A stretch of 64,000 bases of DNA from an uncultured candidate division Zixibacteria bacterium (GTDB lineage Bacteria > Zixibacteria > MSB-5A5 > GN15 > PGXB01): NCBI GenBank assembly GCA_937925655.1, contig CALAMC010000066.1:1-64000 (forward strand). Direction: 5' to 3'. The notes below the pieces were generated by a model. That model saw only the letters and a list, made by a program, of their open reading frames with translations. It was not told where the DNA came from and did not search any database. Shown here piece by piece: positions 8,733-17,245 of this stretch. Each line of letters begins with the position of its first letter. Positions within the stretch are counted from its first letter, which is position 1. Made by a program: the position numbers and the translations under genes.

Positions 8733-8779
8733 CGTTTGTCCTCCAAAGTGAATTTAAAGTTAATTGTTCAAGTTCTCGT

Positions 8780-10462
8780 TTAAAACATTTCTATGTATCC
8801 GCAGGGGCAGTTTTCAGCGCACTTGTCGCAACCCTTGCAGTAATCGAGTTTAAATTTGTATTTCTCGCCCTTGATGAGAGGTTTGACGATGGCGTTGTCC
8901 TGGCAGTAGCTCCAGCAGGTGCCGCAATCGAAACACATCCCGCAACTCATACATCGTTTGGATTCGGCCACCGCCTGGTCGGCCGACAGTGTCTGGGCAA
9001 TCTCCGCCGTCAGGCTTTTTAAACGCTCCTCGACCGGCAAATGGCTTACTTTGACCCGCTCTTTGGTTTCATAGAAATCAAGCTTCATCTTTTCGTGACG
9101 GATTATGCCCATTTCTTCCGGTTTGGGAATGGTAATTCCTCTTATCGCCGCATCCATTGCCTCGGCGGCCCTGCGTCCGTGATAGATGGCCGTGATGGCG
9201 ATATCGAGATTTATATTATCGCCGCCGGCATACACGCCATCATGCCGCGTGCGGAAATTTTCGTCGACCTTTATCCAATCGCGGCCTTCGCGCAAATTAT
9301 CAAACCCGGTGAAATCGGGCTCCTGGCTGATGGCGGCAATCAGCGTCGAGAATTCCAGATCGAAAGTGTCGCCCTCGATCGGCACCGGACGGCGACGTCC
9401 CGAAGAATCCGGTTCGCCCAGTTGCATCTTCTGGCATTTCATACCCGTTGCCATACTGCCGTTTTTAAAGATTTCGATGGGAGCGGCCAGGTAGTGAATG
9501 GTTACCGCCTCTTCATCGGCTCCAACGATTTCCTCATCGATGGCGGGCATTTCCTCGCGGGTACGACGGTATAAAATGGTCACTTCGGCGCCGAGGCGAC
9601 GAGAAACGCGCGCGGCATCGATAGCCGTATCACCGCCGCCCACAACAACCACTTTTTTCCCGATTTCAACGGCCTCGCCGCAATTTACCTTGTGCAGAAA
9701 ATGTGTTCCGGTCCAGACATTTTCGGCGTCCTCGCCGGCGACGCCCAGCTTGTAGCCCTGATGGGCGCCGAGTCCCACGAAAACCATTTTGTAATCTTTT
9801 TTGAGATCATCGAAGGGAATATCTTTGCCCACGGCCGTATTGAGTTTGAGTTCCACACCCAGGTCGAGAATACGCTTTATTTCGGCGTCCAGAATTGCGG
9901 CGGGGAGACGGTAATCGGGGATGCCATAACGAAGCATACCGCCGGCCTTGGGGAAAGCCTCGTACACGGTTACCGGATAGCCGCGCCGTGCCAGATGATA
10001 AGCGCAACTTAAACCGGCCGGGCCGGAGCCGATAATAGCGATTTTTTCGGAACGTTTCTCATCGGTCAACATAACCGGTTTGAGTTTTTTGTCCAGTCCA
10101 TAGTCGCCGACATGCCGTTCAAAGGCGTTTATTGAAACGGCGCCTTCCTTGGCGATACGGTTACATTCAGTCTCGCATGGGTGCGGGCAGACGCGTCCAC
10201 ACACCGAAGGGAACGGGGTTGTTTCAGCGAATATATGCCAGGCCTGTTCCATCGCCACGTCATAGGTTTTCTCGTAATCGGCGGCCTTGTTGACGGTCAT
10301 CAGGGCCGCTCTGATCTGATTATGGTTGGGGCATTTATTGATGCATGGCGGGATTTTCTCCACGAATTTTGGCCGCCGCGATGATTGTTCTTTGCCCGAT
10401 CCGCCCGCGGCGCCCCCGCCGTGCTTGACCTTAAGGTCCTTTTTCTTTCCTACTAAACCCAT
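8780..10462 (-). CDS. dsrL: DsrL-type iron-sulfur flavoprotein, NAD(P)H:acceptor oxidoreductase
   Basis: A GltD-like iron-sulfur flavoprotein (560 aa). An N-terminal cysteine region (CINKCPNHNQI, CGRVCPHPCETEC) precedes the FAD fold GSGPAGLSCAYHLARRG near residue 150 and the NAD(P)H fold VVGGGDTAIDAARVSRRLG near residue 290. The C-terminus carries ferredoxin clusters, CMSCGMCFDCGTCWSYC and CKGCDKCAENCPCG. In purple sulfur bacteria DsrL links reverse-acting DsrAB to NAD(P)+; shorter homologues occur in lineages thought to reduce or disproportionate sulfur compounds. This copy is shorter than the ~650-aa Allochromatium protein. It lies between dsrN and dsrC, which supports DsrL over a plain glutamate synthase small subunit. 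Direction of electron flow cannot be read from sequence. Confidence 0.88.
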   Translation of the reverse strand: MGLVGKKKDLKVKHGGGAAGGSGKEQSSRRPKFVEKIPPCINKCPNHNQIRAALMTVNKAADYEKTYDVAMEQAWHIFAETTPFPSVCGRVCPHPCETECNRIAKEGAVSINAFERHVGDYGLDKKLKPVMLTDEKRSEKIAIIGSGPAGLSCAYHLARRGYPVTVYEAFPKAGGMLRYGIPDYRLPAAILDAEIKRILDLGVELKLNTAVGKDIPFDDLKKDYKMVFVGLGAHQGYKLGVAGEDAENVWTGTHFLHKVNCGEAVEIGKKVVVVGGGDTAIDAARVSRRLGAEVTILYRRTREEMPAIDEEIVGADEEAVTIHYLAAPIEIFKNGSMATGMKCQKMQLGEPDSSGRRRPVPIEGDTFDLEFSTLIAAISQEPDFTGFDNLREGRDWIKVDENFRTRHDGVYAGGDNINLDIAITAIYHGRRAAEAMDAAIRGITIPKPEEMGIIRHEKMKLDFYETKERVKVSHLPVEERLKSLTAEIAQTLSADQAVAESKRCMSCGMCFDCGTCWSYCQDNAIVKPLIKGEKYKFKLDYCKGCDKCAENCPCGYIEMF

Positions 10463-10514
10463 GTTGCCTCTCTTAATCGAGAAAAATTATTTTGCATTAA
10501 TATCGCACCCCCGT

Positions 10515-11954
10515 TCATGCGGTGCCGGCTTCAACCGGCACCCCCGGGGAATCTATTCCAAAAAAATCTGTTTCTCCACTTTTGTAGCGTCGAGCCAGGC
10601 GGCACAAGGCTTCAGCCCATTCGGGGTGGCCATCGGCATGAATATGCGTATAAGCCGCCAGACAATTTTTATAAACAAGACCGTCCCGGTTGTTTCCCAG
10701 CCCCGTGCCCTTAACGACATTCAGGCATGTCGGTAAGGTCCCTTTGTCTTCCAGCGGGGCGGAATAATGAAACTCATGCCCGCGAATCCGGAATCCCGGT
10801 GGATAAAAGGGGTTGGCGGCATCTGTTTCCAGTAAAGTATAACCGTGCCCGACCGGTTTGGCGTGCATGGTCAGGTCTATGGGGAAAACTCCGGCCATGG
10901 GAAAAGTTTGATTGTGCCAGACGACGGAACGGCATAATAACATCAGCCCGCCGCATTCGGCATAGACCGGCAACCCCTCCTGAATGGCATTCCGGAGGGT
11001 TGTCAGAAGCGACTGATTATTTGATATTTTTTCTGCCTGCGTTTCGGGGAAACCACCCCCGATATAAAGGCCGTCGATGGCGGGGAGAGCGCCATCTTCC
11101 ATGGAGGATATTTCCACCAGTTCGGCGCCGTGATTTTGCAACGCCTCCAGATTTTCAGGATAATAAAACGTAAAGGCACGATCCCGAAAGTACCCGATTT
11201 TTATTTCGATTTCAGGTCTCACCGCCGGCTTCAATTCGCCCGCGTCAAGCGGCGGCGCCTGCCCGGCCAATTCGATCATGGCCGGCACGTTTAAGTATTT
11301 TTCGGCAATTTCGCGGAGCCGTGAACTTAGGGCTACATTTCGGTCAAATTCCGAAGGTGTTACCAGGCCGAGATGGCGCGAAGGAATTATGGTTCCGTCG
11401 CGGTCCAGCCGCGGTATCGCTCCCAGAACGGGAAGACCGGTATACTTTTCAATGGAATCGATAATGATCTTTTTATGCCTTTCGCCGGCGACCCGGTTTA
11501 AAATCACGCCCCCAATATTGACATCCTTCTCGAATTCAATACAGCCTTTTACCAGGGCGGCCACCGTCCGCGTCACTTTGGTGACATCCACAATCAGAAT
11601 GACCGGCGCCTTCAGTAGCCGTGCCAGGCCGGCGGTACTATGAGTGCCTTCCACGTCAAATCCATCGAACAATCCTCGGTTGCCCTCGATTACCGATATA
11701 TCCGCGCCTCGTGAATGGCGGCAGAATGACCTGTAAACGATTTCATCTCCGGCCAGCCAGGTGTCGAGATTGCGACACGGTGTTTGCGCAAAATAACCCA
11801 GCCAGGCCGAATCGATATAATCCGGGCCTTTTTTAAAGACCGAAACAGCCAGAGCTTTCTGTCGGCAATGCGACAGAAAGCTCAAGCTTGTTATTGTCTT
11901 GCCAGAATCGCCGGATAAACCGGCGAATATTATCCGCGGTTTTGGTTCAAGCAT
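10515..11954 (-). CDS. dsrN: DsrN, siroheme amidase (cobyrinate a,c-diamide synthase family)
   Basis: A CbiA/CobB-family glutamine-dependent amidotransferase (479 aa). The N-terminal P-loop domain reads FAGLSGDSGKTITS. The C-terminal class I glutamine amidotransferase domain has the nucleophile region YAECGGLMLL (Cys ~340) and a late histidine in RGHEFHYS. In dsr loci this protein amidates siroheme to the siroamide used by DsrAB. No other cobalamin gene is nearby, which favours DsrN over CbiA. The last codons form a GGTGCCGG/CCGGCACC hairpin (10521-10542) at the junction with dsrL. No clear Shine-Dalgarno precedes the ATG, and the gene lies 27 bases after dsrD. Confidence 0.88.
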   Translation of the reverse strand: MLEPKPRIIFAGLSGDSGKTITSLSFLSHCRQKALAVSVFKKGPDYIDSAWLGYFAQTPCRNLDTWLAGDEIVYRSFCRHSRGADISVIEGNRGLFDGFDVEGTHSTAGLARLLKAPVILIVDVTKVTRTVAALVKGCIEFEKDVNIGGVILNRVAGERHKKIIIDSIEKYTGLPVLGAIPRLDRDGTIIPSRHLGLVTPSEFDRNVALSSRLREIAEKYLNVPAMIELAGQAPPLDAGELKPAVRPEIEIKIGYFRDRAFTFYYPENLEALQNHGAELVEISSMEDGALPAIDGLYIGGGFPETQAEKISNNQSLLTTLRNAIQEGLPVYAECGGLMLLCRSVVWHNQTFPMAGVFPIDLTMHAKPVGHGYTLLETDAANPFYPPGFRIRGHEFHYSAPLEDKGTLPTCLNVVKGTGLGNNRDGLVYKNCLAAYTHIHADGHPEWAEALCRLARRYKSGETDFFGIDSPGVPVEAGTA

Positions 11955-11981
11955 GATTGCGGCACCCGCGCGCCGCGGATG

Positions 11982-12227
11982 TTAATTCGCGGCGCCTTCC
12001 TGATGCGGTATTTCAATGTAGCTGCCACCATAATAAGTATAGACGCAACGTCCGGAGTTGATCAATTCTTTGATGGCATCTTTGCACATCTGTTTGTCGA
12101 CGCCCTCGTCACCATACAGTTCTATCATGGCTTTGGTCAGGTCCATGGGTTTCAGTTTCTTCTGTCCCTGGGCCTCCTTGACCATCTTGAACATGGCCTC
12201 GACAACGTCTTCCTTGGTTTTCGCCAT
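11982..12227 (-). CDS. dsrD: DsrD, allosteric activator of dissimilatory sulfite reductase
   Basis: A small winged-helix protein of 81 aa, close to the ~78 aa of known DsrD. It begins MAKTKEDVVEAMFKMVKEA and ends with the aromatic beta-hairpin RCVYTYYGGSYIEIP typical of the family. DsrD stimulates sulfite reduction by DsrAB and is commonly used as a marker for the reductive direction. I chose the ATG at 12227; a TTG six codons upstream (12245) overlapping the dsrB stop is possible. It follows dsrB directly, as in sulfate reducers. Confidence 0.93.
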   Translation of the reverse strand: MAKTKEDVVEAMFKMVKEAQGQKKLKPMDLTKAMIELYGDEGVDKQMCKDAIKELINSGRCVYTYYGGSYIEIPHQEGAAN

Positions 12228-12241
12228 ATCTATATTACCCG

Positions 12242-13324
12242 TCAAAAGGTTAAATGTGTCGAGCGTTTAAAAGTCAAACCGGCGTGCTTGAAATCGTCGA
12301 TGTGCTGCTTGGTGAACTCAATTCCGGCCATATTGAAAAACTTGGGCCAGCCGATACGGCCTATCCACTCACCCATTCTCTCGTACTTCCGGGCGTTGGC
12401 GGCCCACAGTTCCACCAGATTGCGGACGGCGGAAGTAACCTCCGGCCAGCGCGGCGGGTTGTTCGGGATAAACGGAATCGCCAGTTTCGAGAACATCGGT
12501 TCGGTCCGGGCATTGGAAACTTTGCCGCCGACCCAGATCGAAACGCCGTCGTTGATCGGATCATTCAAAGGCATCGCCGGACAAACCGTATAGCAGTTGG
12601 CGCAATACATGCAGTTTTCTTCAAGAACTTCCACGGAAGGAAGCCCGTCAACCGTCGCCGGACGAATCGCGGCGGTCGGACAGGAGGCAACCACGTTCGG
12701 GATTTCACACATCTTCTTGACGTTTTCGTGGGCCACTTTCGGCGGCTTGCGGTGAATGCCCAGAATAGCGATATCCGAGCAGTGCACCGCGCCGCACATA
12801 TTCAGGCAACAGGCCAGGGCGATGCGCAATTTACCGGGGAGCTTGGTGTTTTCAAAATACTCGATCAGGTCGTCCATGACGCATTTGACGATACCGGAAG
12901 CATCGGTCGCGGCCGAGTGGCAGTGCACCCACCCCTGCGTATGGACAATGCTCGAAATGGCGTTGCCGATGCCGCCGACCGGGTGACCCAGTTTGGCCAG
13001 GTCTTGAATGAGGGGATCGATGTTTTCGGATTTGGTCAGAAGAAATTCGACGTTGTGGCGACTGGTGAAGCGCAGATAACCGCCGCAGTATTTGTCGGCC
13101 AGATCACAATAAATTCTGATTTTTTCGATACTTATCAAGCGACCGGAGGCGGCCCGTACCGTAAACAGCTTGGCGCCGCTCTCGCTGACATGAACCATGA
13201 CGCCCGGTTTGAGGATTTCATGGTATTTCCACTGGCCATAGTTTTCTTTAATAATCGGAGGCAGGAACTGCTCATAATGGGGAGGACCATAGTCCGTCCG
13301 TCTGTCTTGCATTACATCAGTCAT
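12242..13324 (-). CDS. dsrB: Dissimilatory sulfite reductase beta subunit
   Basis: The beta subunit of siroheme sulfite reductase (360 aa), which with DsrA reduces sulfite onto DsrC. Conserved features include the substrate/siroheme region GWVHCHSAATDASG near residue 130, the cysteine-rich stretch ACCLNMCGAVHCSD that helps bind the siroheme-[4Fe-4S] centre, and an inserted ferredoxin domain, CPTAAIRP followed by CMYCANCYTVCPAMPL. The length matches the family. It lies 39 bases downstream of dsrA, and dsrD follows at once. All signature motifs are intact, so the enzyme should be functional. Confidence 0.97.
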   Translation of the reverse strand: MTDVMQDRRTDYGPPHYEQFLPPIIKENYGQWKYHEILKPGVMVHVSESGAKLFTVRAASGRLISIEKIRIYCDLADKYCGGYLRFTSRHNVEFLLTKSENIDPLIQDLAKLGHPVGGIGNAISSIVHTQGWVHCHSAATDASGIVKCVMDDLIEYFENTKLPGKLRIALACCLNMCGAVHCSDIAILGIHRKPPKVAHENVKKMCEIPNVVASCPTAAIRPATVDGLPSVEVLEENCMYCANCYTVCPAMPLNDPINDGVSIWVGGKVSNARTEPMFSKLAIPFIPNNPPRWPEVTSAVRNLVELWAANARKYERMGEWIGRIGWPKFFNMAGIEFTKQHIDDFKHAGLTFKRSTHLTF

Positions 13325-13363
13325 ATTTCAAACCTCAATTTTCTGTTTGTTTGCTCTTTCCAG

Positions 13364-14542
13364 TTATTCTTCGTCTTCGCCGTAGAACACATACGGGTTT
13401 TCACGCGGATGGGCGACCATTTCGGCCACGGGTTCCAGCCCGATGGCATCGAGGAAGTTGCCCATGCCGACGCGCTGAATGAATTCACCGACGCGTTCAC
13501 GGTTTTTGCCTTCTTCGCACCAGACGTCCCAGATATTGTCGATCAATTCCTTGATGTCATCATAGGGAGGTTCGAGCTTTACGAAAGGAACGATGACCGA
13601 CGAAAGCATGGCACCCTCGATAATCGGAGCCTTGGAACCGAGAAGCAGGCAGGCACCGCGATCCTTTCCGGGACGAAGCGCTTTGGGCATGACATTTATG
13701 CAATGCATGCATTTTTTGCAGTAACTGTTTTCAATTTTCAATTCCTTGCCGTCCCATTCCATGCATTTGCCGGGACATCTGTCAACCACGTCGTGCTGGA
13801 TGTCCATGCCCTTGTCGGCATATTCCTTGACGGCGGCTTTATCCATTTGGATCTCATCACGCCAGATGCCGATGATGGACAGGTCGGAGCGGGCGATGGA
13901 AGCGACGCAATCGTTGGGACAGCCGGCCATTTTGAATTTGAATTTATAGGGGAAGGCCGGACGGTGTAATTCGTCCTGATAGTGCATGGTCAGGTCATAG
14001 GTAAGAGCCATGGTATCATAGCAGGCCCATTCACAGCGCGCCATTCCGCAACAACAGCTGGGAGTACGCAGATCGGAACCGGAGCCGCCGATATCAAAAT
14101 TAATATTTTGCAAATCGCTGAAAGTCGGTTCCAACTGATCGGTGGTCGTTCCCAGAAGAATGATATCGCCGGTCGAACCGTGCATATTGGTCAGGCCGGA
14201 GCCGCGTTTTTCCCAGATATCACAAATCTTCCGCAGGGCTTCGCTGGTATAAAACCATCCCGCGGGCTGATTGATACGCATGGTGTGGAAATGGGAAATG
14301 TTGGGCCACTTGTCCGGTAAATCGCTGTAGCGGCCGATAACGCCGCCGCCATAGCCCATAACCCCGACAATACCGCCATGTTTCCAGTGCCCAATTTTTT
14401 CATTGTAGGATTGCTCCAACTGGCCGAGAAGGTCTGCCGCCATGGGACTCTTTTTGGCCGCCATCTTGATCTCTTTTACAAAACTGGGCCATTTTCCCTT
14501 CTCAAGCTCATCAAGCTTTGGGGTATTCGGAAGATCCGCCAT
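13364..14542 (-). CDS. dsrA: Dissimilatory sulfite reductase alpha subunit
   Basis: The alpha subunit of siroheme sulfite reductase (392 aa), cytoplasmic, forming alpha2beta2 with DsrB. Visible signatures are the substrate loop NMHGSTGDIILLG near residue 120, the cofactor cysteines in PSCCCGMARCEWACYD and AGCPNDCVASIARSD, and a ferredoxin insertion, CPGKCMEW with CKKCMHCINVMP. It starts MADLPNTPKLDELEKGKWPS behind a strong AAGGAG ribosome-binding site. It is the first gene of the ~14-kb operon, with a 464-base upstream region holding a promoter candidate and the terminator of qmoB. Confidence 0.98.
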   Translation of the reverse strand: MADLPNTPKLDELEKGKWPSFVKEIKMAAKKSPMAADLLGQLEQSYNEKIGHWKHGGIVGVMGYGGGVIGRYSDLPDKWPNISHFHTMRINQPAGWFYTSEALRKICDIWEKRGSGLTNMHGSTGDIILLGTTTDQLEPTFSDLQNINFDIGGSGSDLRTPSCCCGMARCEWACYDTMALTYDLTMHYQDELHRPAFPYKFKFKMAGCPNDCVASIARSDLSIIGIWRDEIQMDKAAVKEYADKGMDIQHDVVDRCPGKCMEWDGKELKIENSYCKKCMHCINVMPKALRPGKDRGACLLLGSKAPIIEGAMLSSVIVPFVKLEPPYDDIKELIDNIWDVWCEEGKNRERVGEFIQRVGMGNFLDAIGLEPVAEMVAHPRENPYVFYGEDEE

Positions 14543-14693
14543 TGCATCTCCTTGAGTGAAAAGTGTGTTTTTTATCTTAAATTTTTGTCAACCAATCCAT
14601 TAGAATTTTCCCGCATTACCTTATAAATACTATCGCGGAAAAAATGAGCGATTATATCCGGCCTTGCGGTTTTATCCTATATACTAAAGCCTA

Positions 14694-14722
14694 AAAGTAA
14701 CTTATTTTACACTTCGAGTCAA
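14694..14722 (-). promoter_or_regulatory. Weak sigma-70-like promoter candidate for the dsr operon
   Basis: TTGACT, 17 bases, then TACTTT, about 150 bases upstream of dsrA. The -35 is good but the -10 matches only half of the consensus. The region 14543-14950 is strongly A+T-rich and otherwise holds no gene; a second TTGACA lies at 14586-14591 without a convincing -10. Confidence 0.3.
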
Positions 14723-14959
14723 GAGCATTTTGTGAAAAATTTCATTATCTTATTTTTTATATTTCCTTTTTTATAAGTGCTTGGGAAATAATTCACATTT
14801 ATATCACAATGTAATATAATATGTTATACCAAAAGAGCGAGTAATCGTACCAGAATACGCCATTATTTCAATAGTTATAATTCGGGCTGAATTTGCCAAA
14901 AATATGTCAATTCCTAAAACCCGAAAGACCGGGGTCATTAAGGCCATTTGGTATTATGC

Positions 14960-14988
14960 AAAAGGGCCCCGCAAGAGGGCCCTTTTTT
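14960..14988 (-). terminator. Bidirectional intrinsic terminator after qmoB
   Basis: A 10-bp perfect stem AAAAGGGCCC / GGGCCCTTTT with a 7-base loop. T-runs flank both sides, so it can act on both strands. It lies 18 bases past the qmoB stop and separates the qmoAB unit from dsrA. Confidence 0.9.
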
Positions 14989-15006
14989 AAATAAGAATTA
15001 TCGGGG

Positions 15007-17241
15007 CTACATACCTTTATAAGGATTAGGCCCGACGCGGTTCATGGTTTCCAGAAAATCATCGAATATTTTCGGGATTTGGTCATAGTCGGAAATGGCC
15101 AATTCATGAAATTCCACGCGGTCTTCTTCAAGCACCAGTTGCTTGAGTTTCTCGCGCACGTTTTCCATGCGGTAGTCGGCCAGTTCGCTGCCGCGGATGA
15201 AGTGGCACTGATAGTCATCACCCTTTTTGCAGCCGATCAGAAGAACGCCATCGTAACCACTGGCCAGCGCGTCGCTAACCCAAACGGCGTTCATCGACCC
15301 CAGACAGCGCAGAGGGATGATGCGAATCATGGCGTTATACTGAATACGTTTGATCCCGACATAATCGACCGCCGGGAGGGCGTCGTTTTCGCAGATGAAA
15401 GCGAGGATGCGCGGTTTTTCATCGAATTCATCCGGCATCGGAATCGAGCGAATCATCTGTGAAATCATGCGGACACTGTAATTCTTGAACGATATGATTC
15501 TTTCCGGGCAGGCTCCCAGGCAAACCCCGCAACGGCGACAGCGGAAGGGGTTGGGCAAGGGCGTGCCCTTGTCATCCTCGTCCAGCGCCCCGAACGGACA
15601 TTCTTCGGTGCAACGCTTGCACTGGGTACATTTCTGCATCATGAAGTCGGGGTAGCTCAAATCGCCGGCGCGGGGATGGACCGCTTTACCGTTCGATATG
15701 GCCTCGACAGCCTGAATGGCTTTAAGAGCGGCGCCGTAGGCGTCGTTTTGGGCCGTGGCGAAATCCATAGGAGCGCGGACACAACCGGCCGCATAGATAG
15801 CCGTGCGACGAGTCTCGTACGGAAAACAAATGAAATGCGAATCCGGAAAACCATACTTAAGGGTGGGAAGATCGGTGCCCTGACGATAGGTCAAATTTAA
15901 AATATGCGCTCCCTTTTCGGCGCTTTCCGCCGCCTTTTTACCGTCCTCGGTTTTGCCTTCCTCGGTCGGTCGAGACCCTGCCTCACTGCCTTCGGCGCTC
16001 GCCGGTGCGTCATCGACTTTGGTCGTCGGCACCATTCCGGTGGCCAGTACCAGCATATCGGCTTTGATGGTTATATCTTCGCCGAGAAGAGTTTCTTCGA
16101 CGTCTATTTCCACCGAACCGTTATTGGCCCGAACCTCGGCGATTTCTCCCTTGGTCAAAAACAGACCGTCGTCATTCTGGGCATGTTGATAAAACAGCTC
16201 ATACTGCTGCGGCGAACGCAGGTCTTTATAAATGATGTAGATCTTGGCATCGGGGTATTGCTGGCGGACATACATGGCTTGCTTTAATGATACGCGACAG
16301 CACACCGACGAACAATAGGGCAGATGGTCCTGGTCGCGAGACCCGGCGCATTGTATAAAAGCAATGCTGTCAATCGGCTTGTTGTCGGACGGCTTTTTAA
16401 TACCGCCGCCGGTAACCATAGCTTCCAGTTCAATATTGGTAACGATATTCGGTGATTTGCCGTAACCGAGATAATCCAGTTTTTTGGTATCATACGGTTT
16501 CCAGCCGGTGGCCTGGATAATCGAACCGAAGGTCATTGGCTCCGACCCATCGCCGAATGTTACCGCGAACTTCCCCGGTTGTCCCTTGGTTTTATCGACG
16601 GTACATCCGGTTTTCACGGTAATATTGTCATGCCTTGTAACCAGTTCGACCAATGCCTCAACGCCGGAATCTTCCAGGTCCTGATAGGGCGGGGCCTTGG
16701 GGAATACTTTTTTAAACCGGGTGGCCCAGCCGCCCAGTTTGTTTTCTTTTTCAACCAGAGTTACCTTATATCCGGCGTTGGCCGCGGCCAAAGCCGCCCT
16801 CATGCCCGTCATGCCTCCGCCGATGACCAGAATGTCTTTGCTGGTTTCTTCGATCAACGGCTGGGGCACTTCCACCGCTTCAACCTTGGCGACCGACATG
16901 CGGATGACATCCTCGGCCAGAAGTTGGGTGTCCTCGTCGCCCGCCGGATGGCACCAGGCGACATGCTCGCGAAGAACCGCCCGGTCAACCAAAATATCTT
17001 CACCGAAATCGAAGATTTCCGGAAAAACACGGGGTGAACAGGCACCCAGCACGATTTTATTTACGCCTTCGTTTTTTATATCGTTTTTGATTATTTCCAG
17101 ACCTTCGGGATTGCAGAAGGCCTCATGAGTGCGACAAATAGCCACCTTCTTTTCTTTGGCGGCGCCAATCAATTTATCGATATCGACGGATTTGGCGATA
17201 TCGCACCCTTTGCAGATATAGCATCCGATTTTGGCTTCCAT
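15007..17241 (-). CDS. qmoB: QmoB, HdrA/MvhD-like subunit of the quinone-interacting oxidoreductase
   Basis: A large HdrA-like flavoprotein (744 aa). The order is an N-terminal cysteine segment (CYICKGCDIAKS), an FAD fold near residue 135 (LVIGGGMTGMRAALAAANAG), HdrA cysteines (CAGSRDQDHLPYCSSVCCR), a low-complexity insert rich in Glu, Gly and Ala near residues 405-445, two ferredoxin clusters (CTQCKRCTEECPFG and CRRCGVCLGACPE), and a C-terminal MvhD-type [2Fe-2S] domain with IGCKKGDDYQCHF. With QmoA it transfers electrons toward adenylylsulfate reductase. It starts 4 bases after qmoA and is followed by a terminator, so no qmoC belongs to this transcript. Confidence 0.93.
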   Translation of the reverse strand: MEAKIGCYICKGCDIAKSVDIDKLIGAAKEKKVAICRTHEAFCNPEGLEIIKNDIKNEGVNKIVLGACSPRVFPEIFDFGEDILVDRAVLREHVAWCHPAGDEDTQLLAEDVIRMSVAKVEAVEVPQPLIEETSKDILVIGGGMTGMRAALAAANAGYKVTLVEKENKLGGWATRFKKVFPKAPPYQDLEDSGVEALVELVTRHDNITVKTGCTVDKTKGQPGKFAVTFGDGSEPMTFGSIIQATGWKPYDTKKLDYLGYGKSPNIVTNIELEAMVTGGGIKKPSDNKPIDSIAFIQCAGSRDQDHLPYCSSVCCRVSLKQAMYVRQQYPDAKIYIIYKDLRSPQQYELFYQHAQNDDGLFLTKGEIAEVRANNGSVEIDVEETLLGEDITIKADMLVLATGMVPTTKVDDAPASAEGSEAGSRPTEEGKTEDGKKAAESAEKGAHILNLTYRQGTDLPTLKYGFPDSHFICFPYETRRTAIYAAGCVRAPMDFATAQNDAYGAALKAIQAVEAISNGKAVHPRAGDLSYPDFMMQKCTQCKRCTEECPFGALDEDDKGTPLPNPFRCRRCGVCLGACPERIISFKNYSVRMISQMIRSIPMPDEFDEKPRILAFICENDALPAVDYVGIKRIQYNAMIRIIPLRCLGSMNAVWVSDALASGYDGVLLIGCKKGDDYQCHFIRGSELADYRMENVREKLKQLVLEEDRVEFHELAISDYDQIPKIFDDFLETMNRVGPNPYKGM

Positions 17242-17245
17242 GGTG

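Noticed and set aside
10521..10542. Hairpin GGTGCCGG/CCGGCACC as terminator of dsrN
   Set aside because: It lies inside the last dsrN codons and has no T-run; dsrL follows at once, so a terminator is unlikely.
12254..13969. A 571-codon plus-strand frame across dsrB and dsrA
   Set aside because: It is antisense to two genes with intact, unmistakable motifs; the long open frame is a codon-bias shadow.
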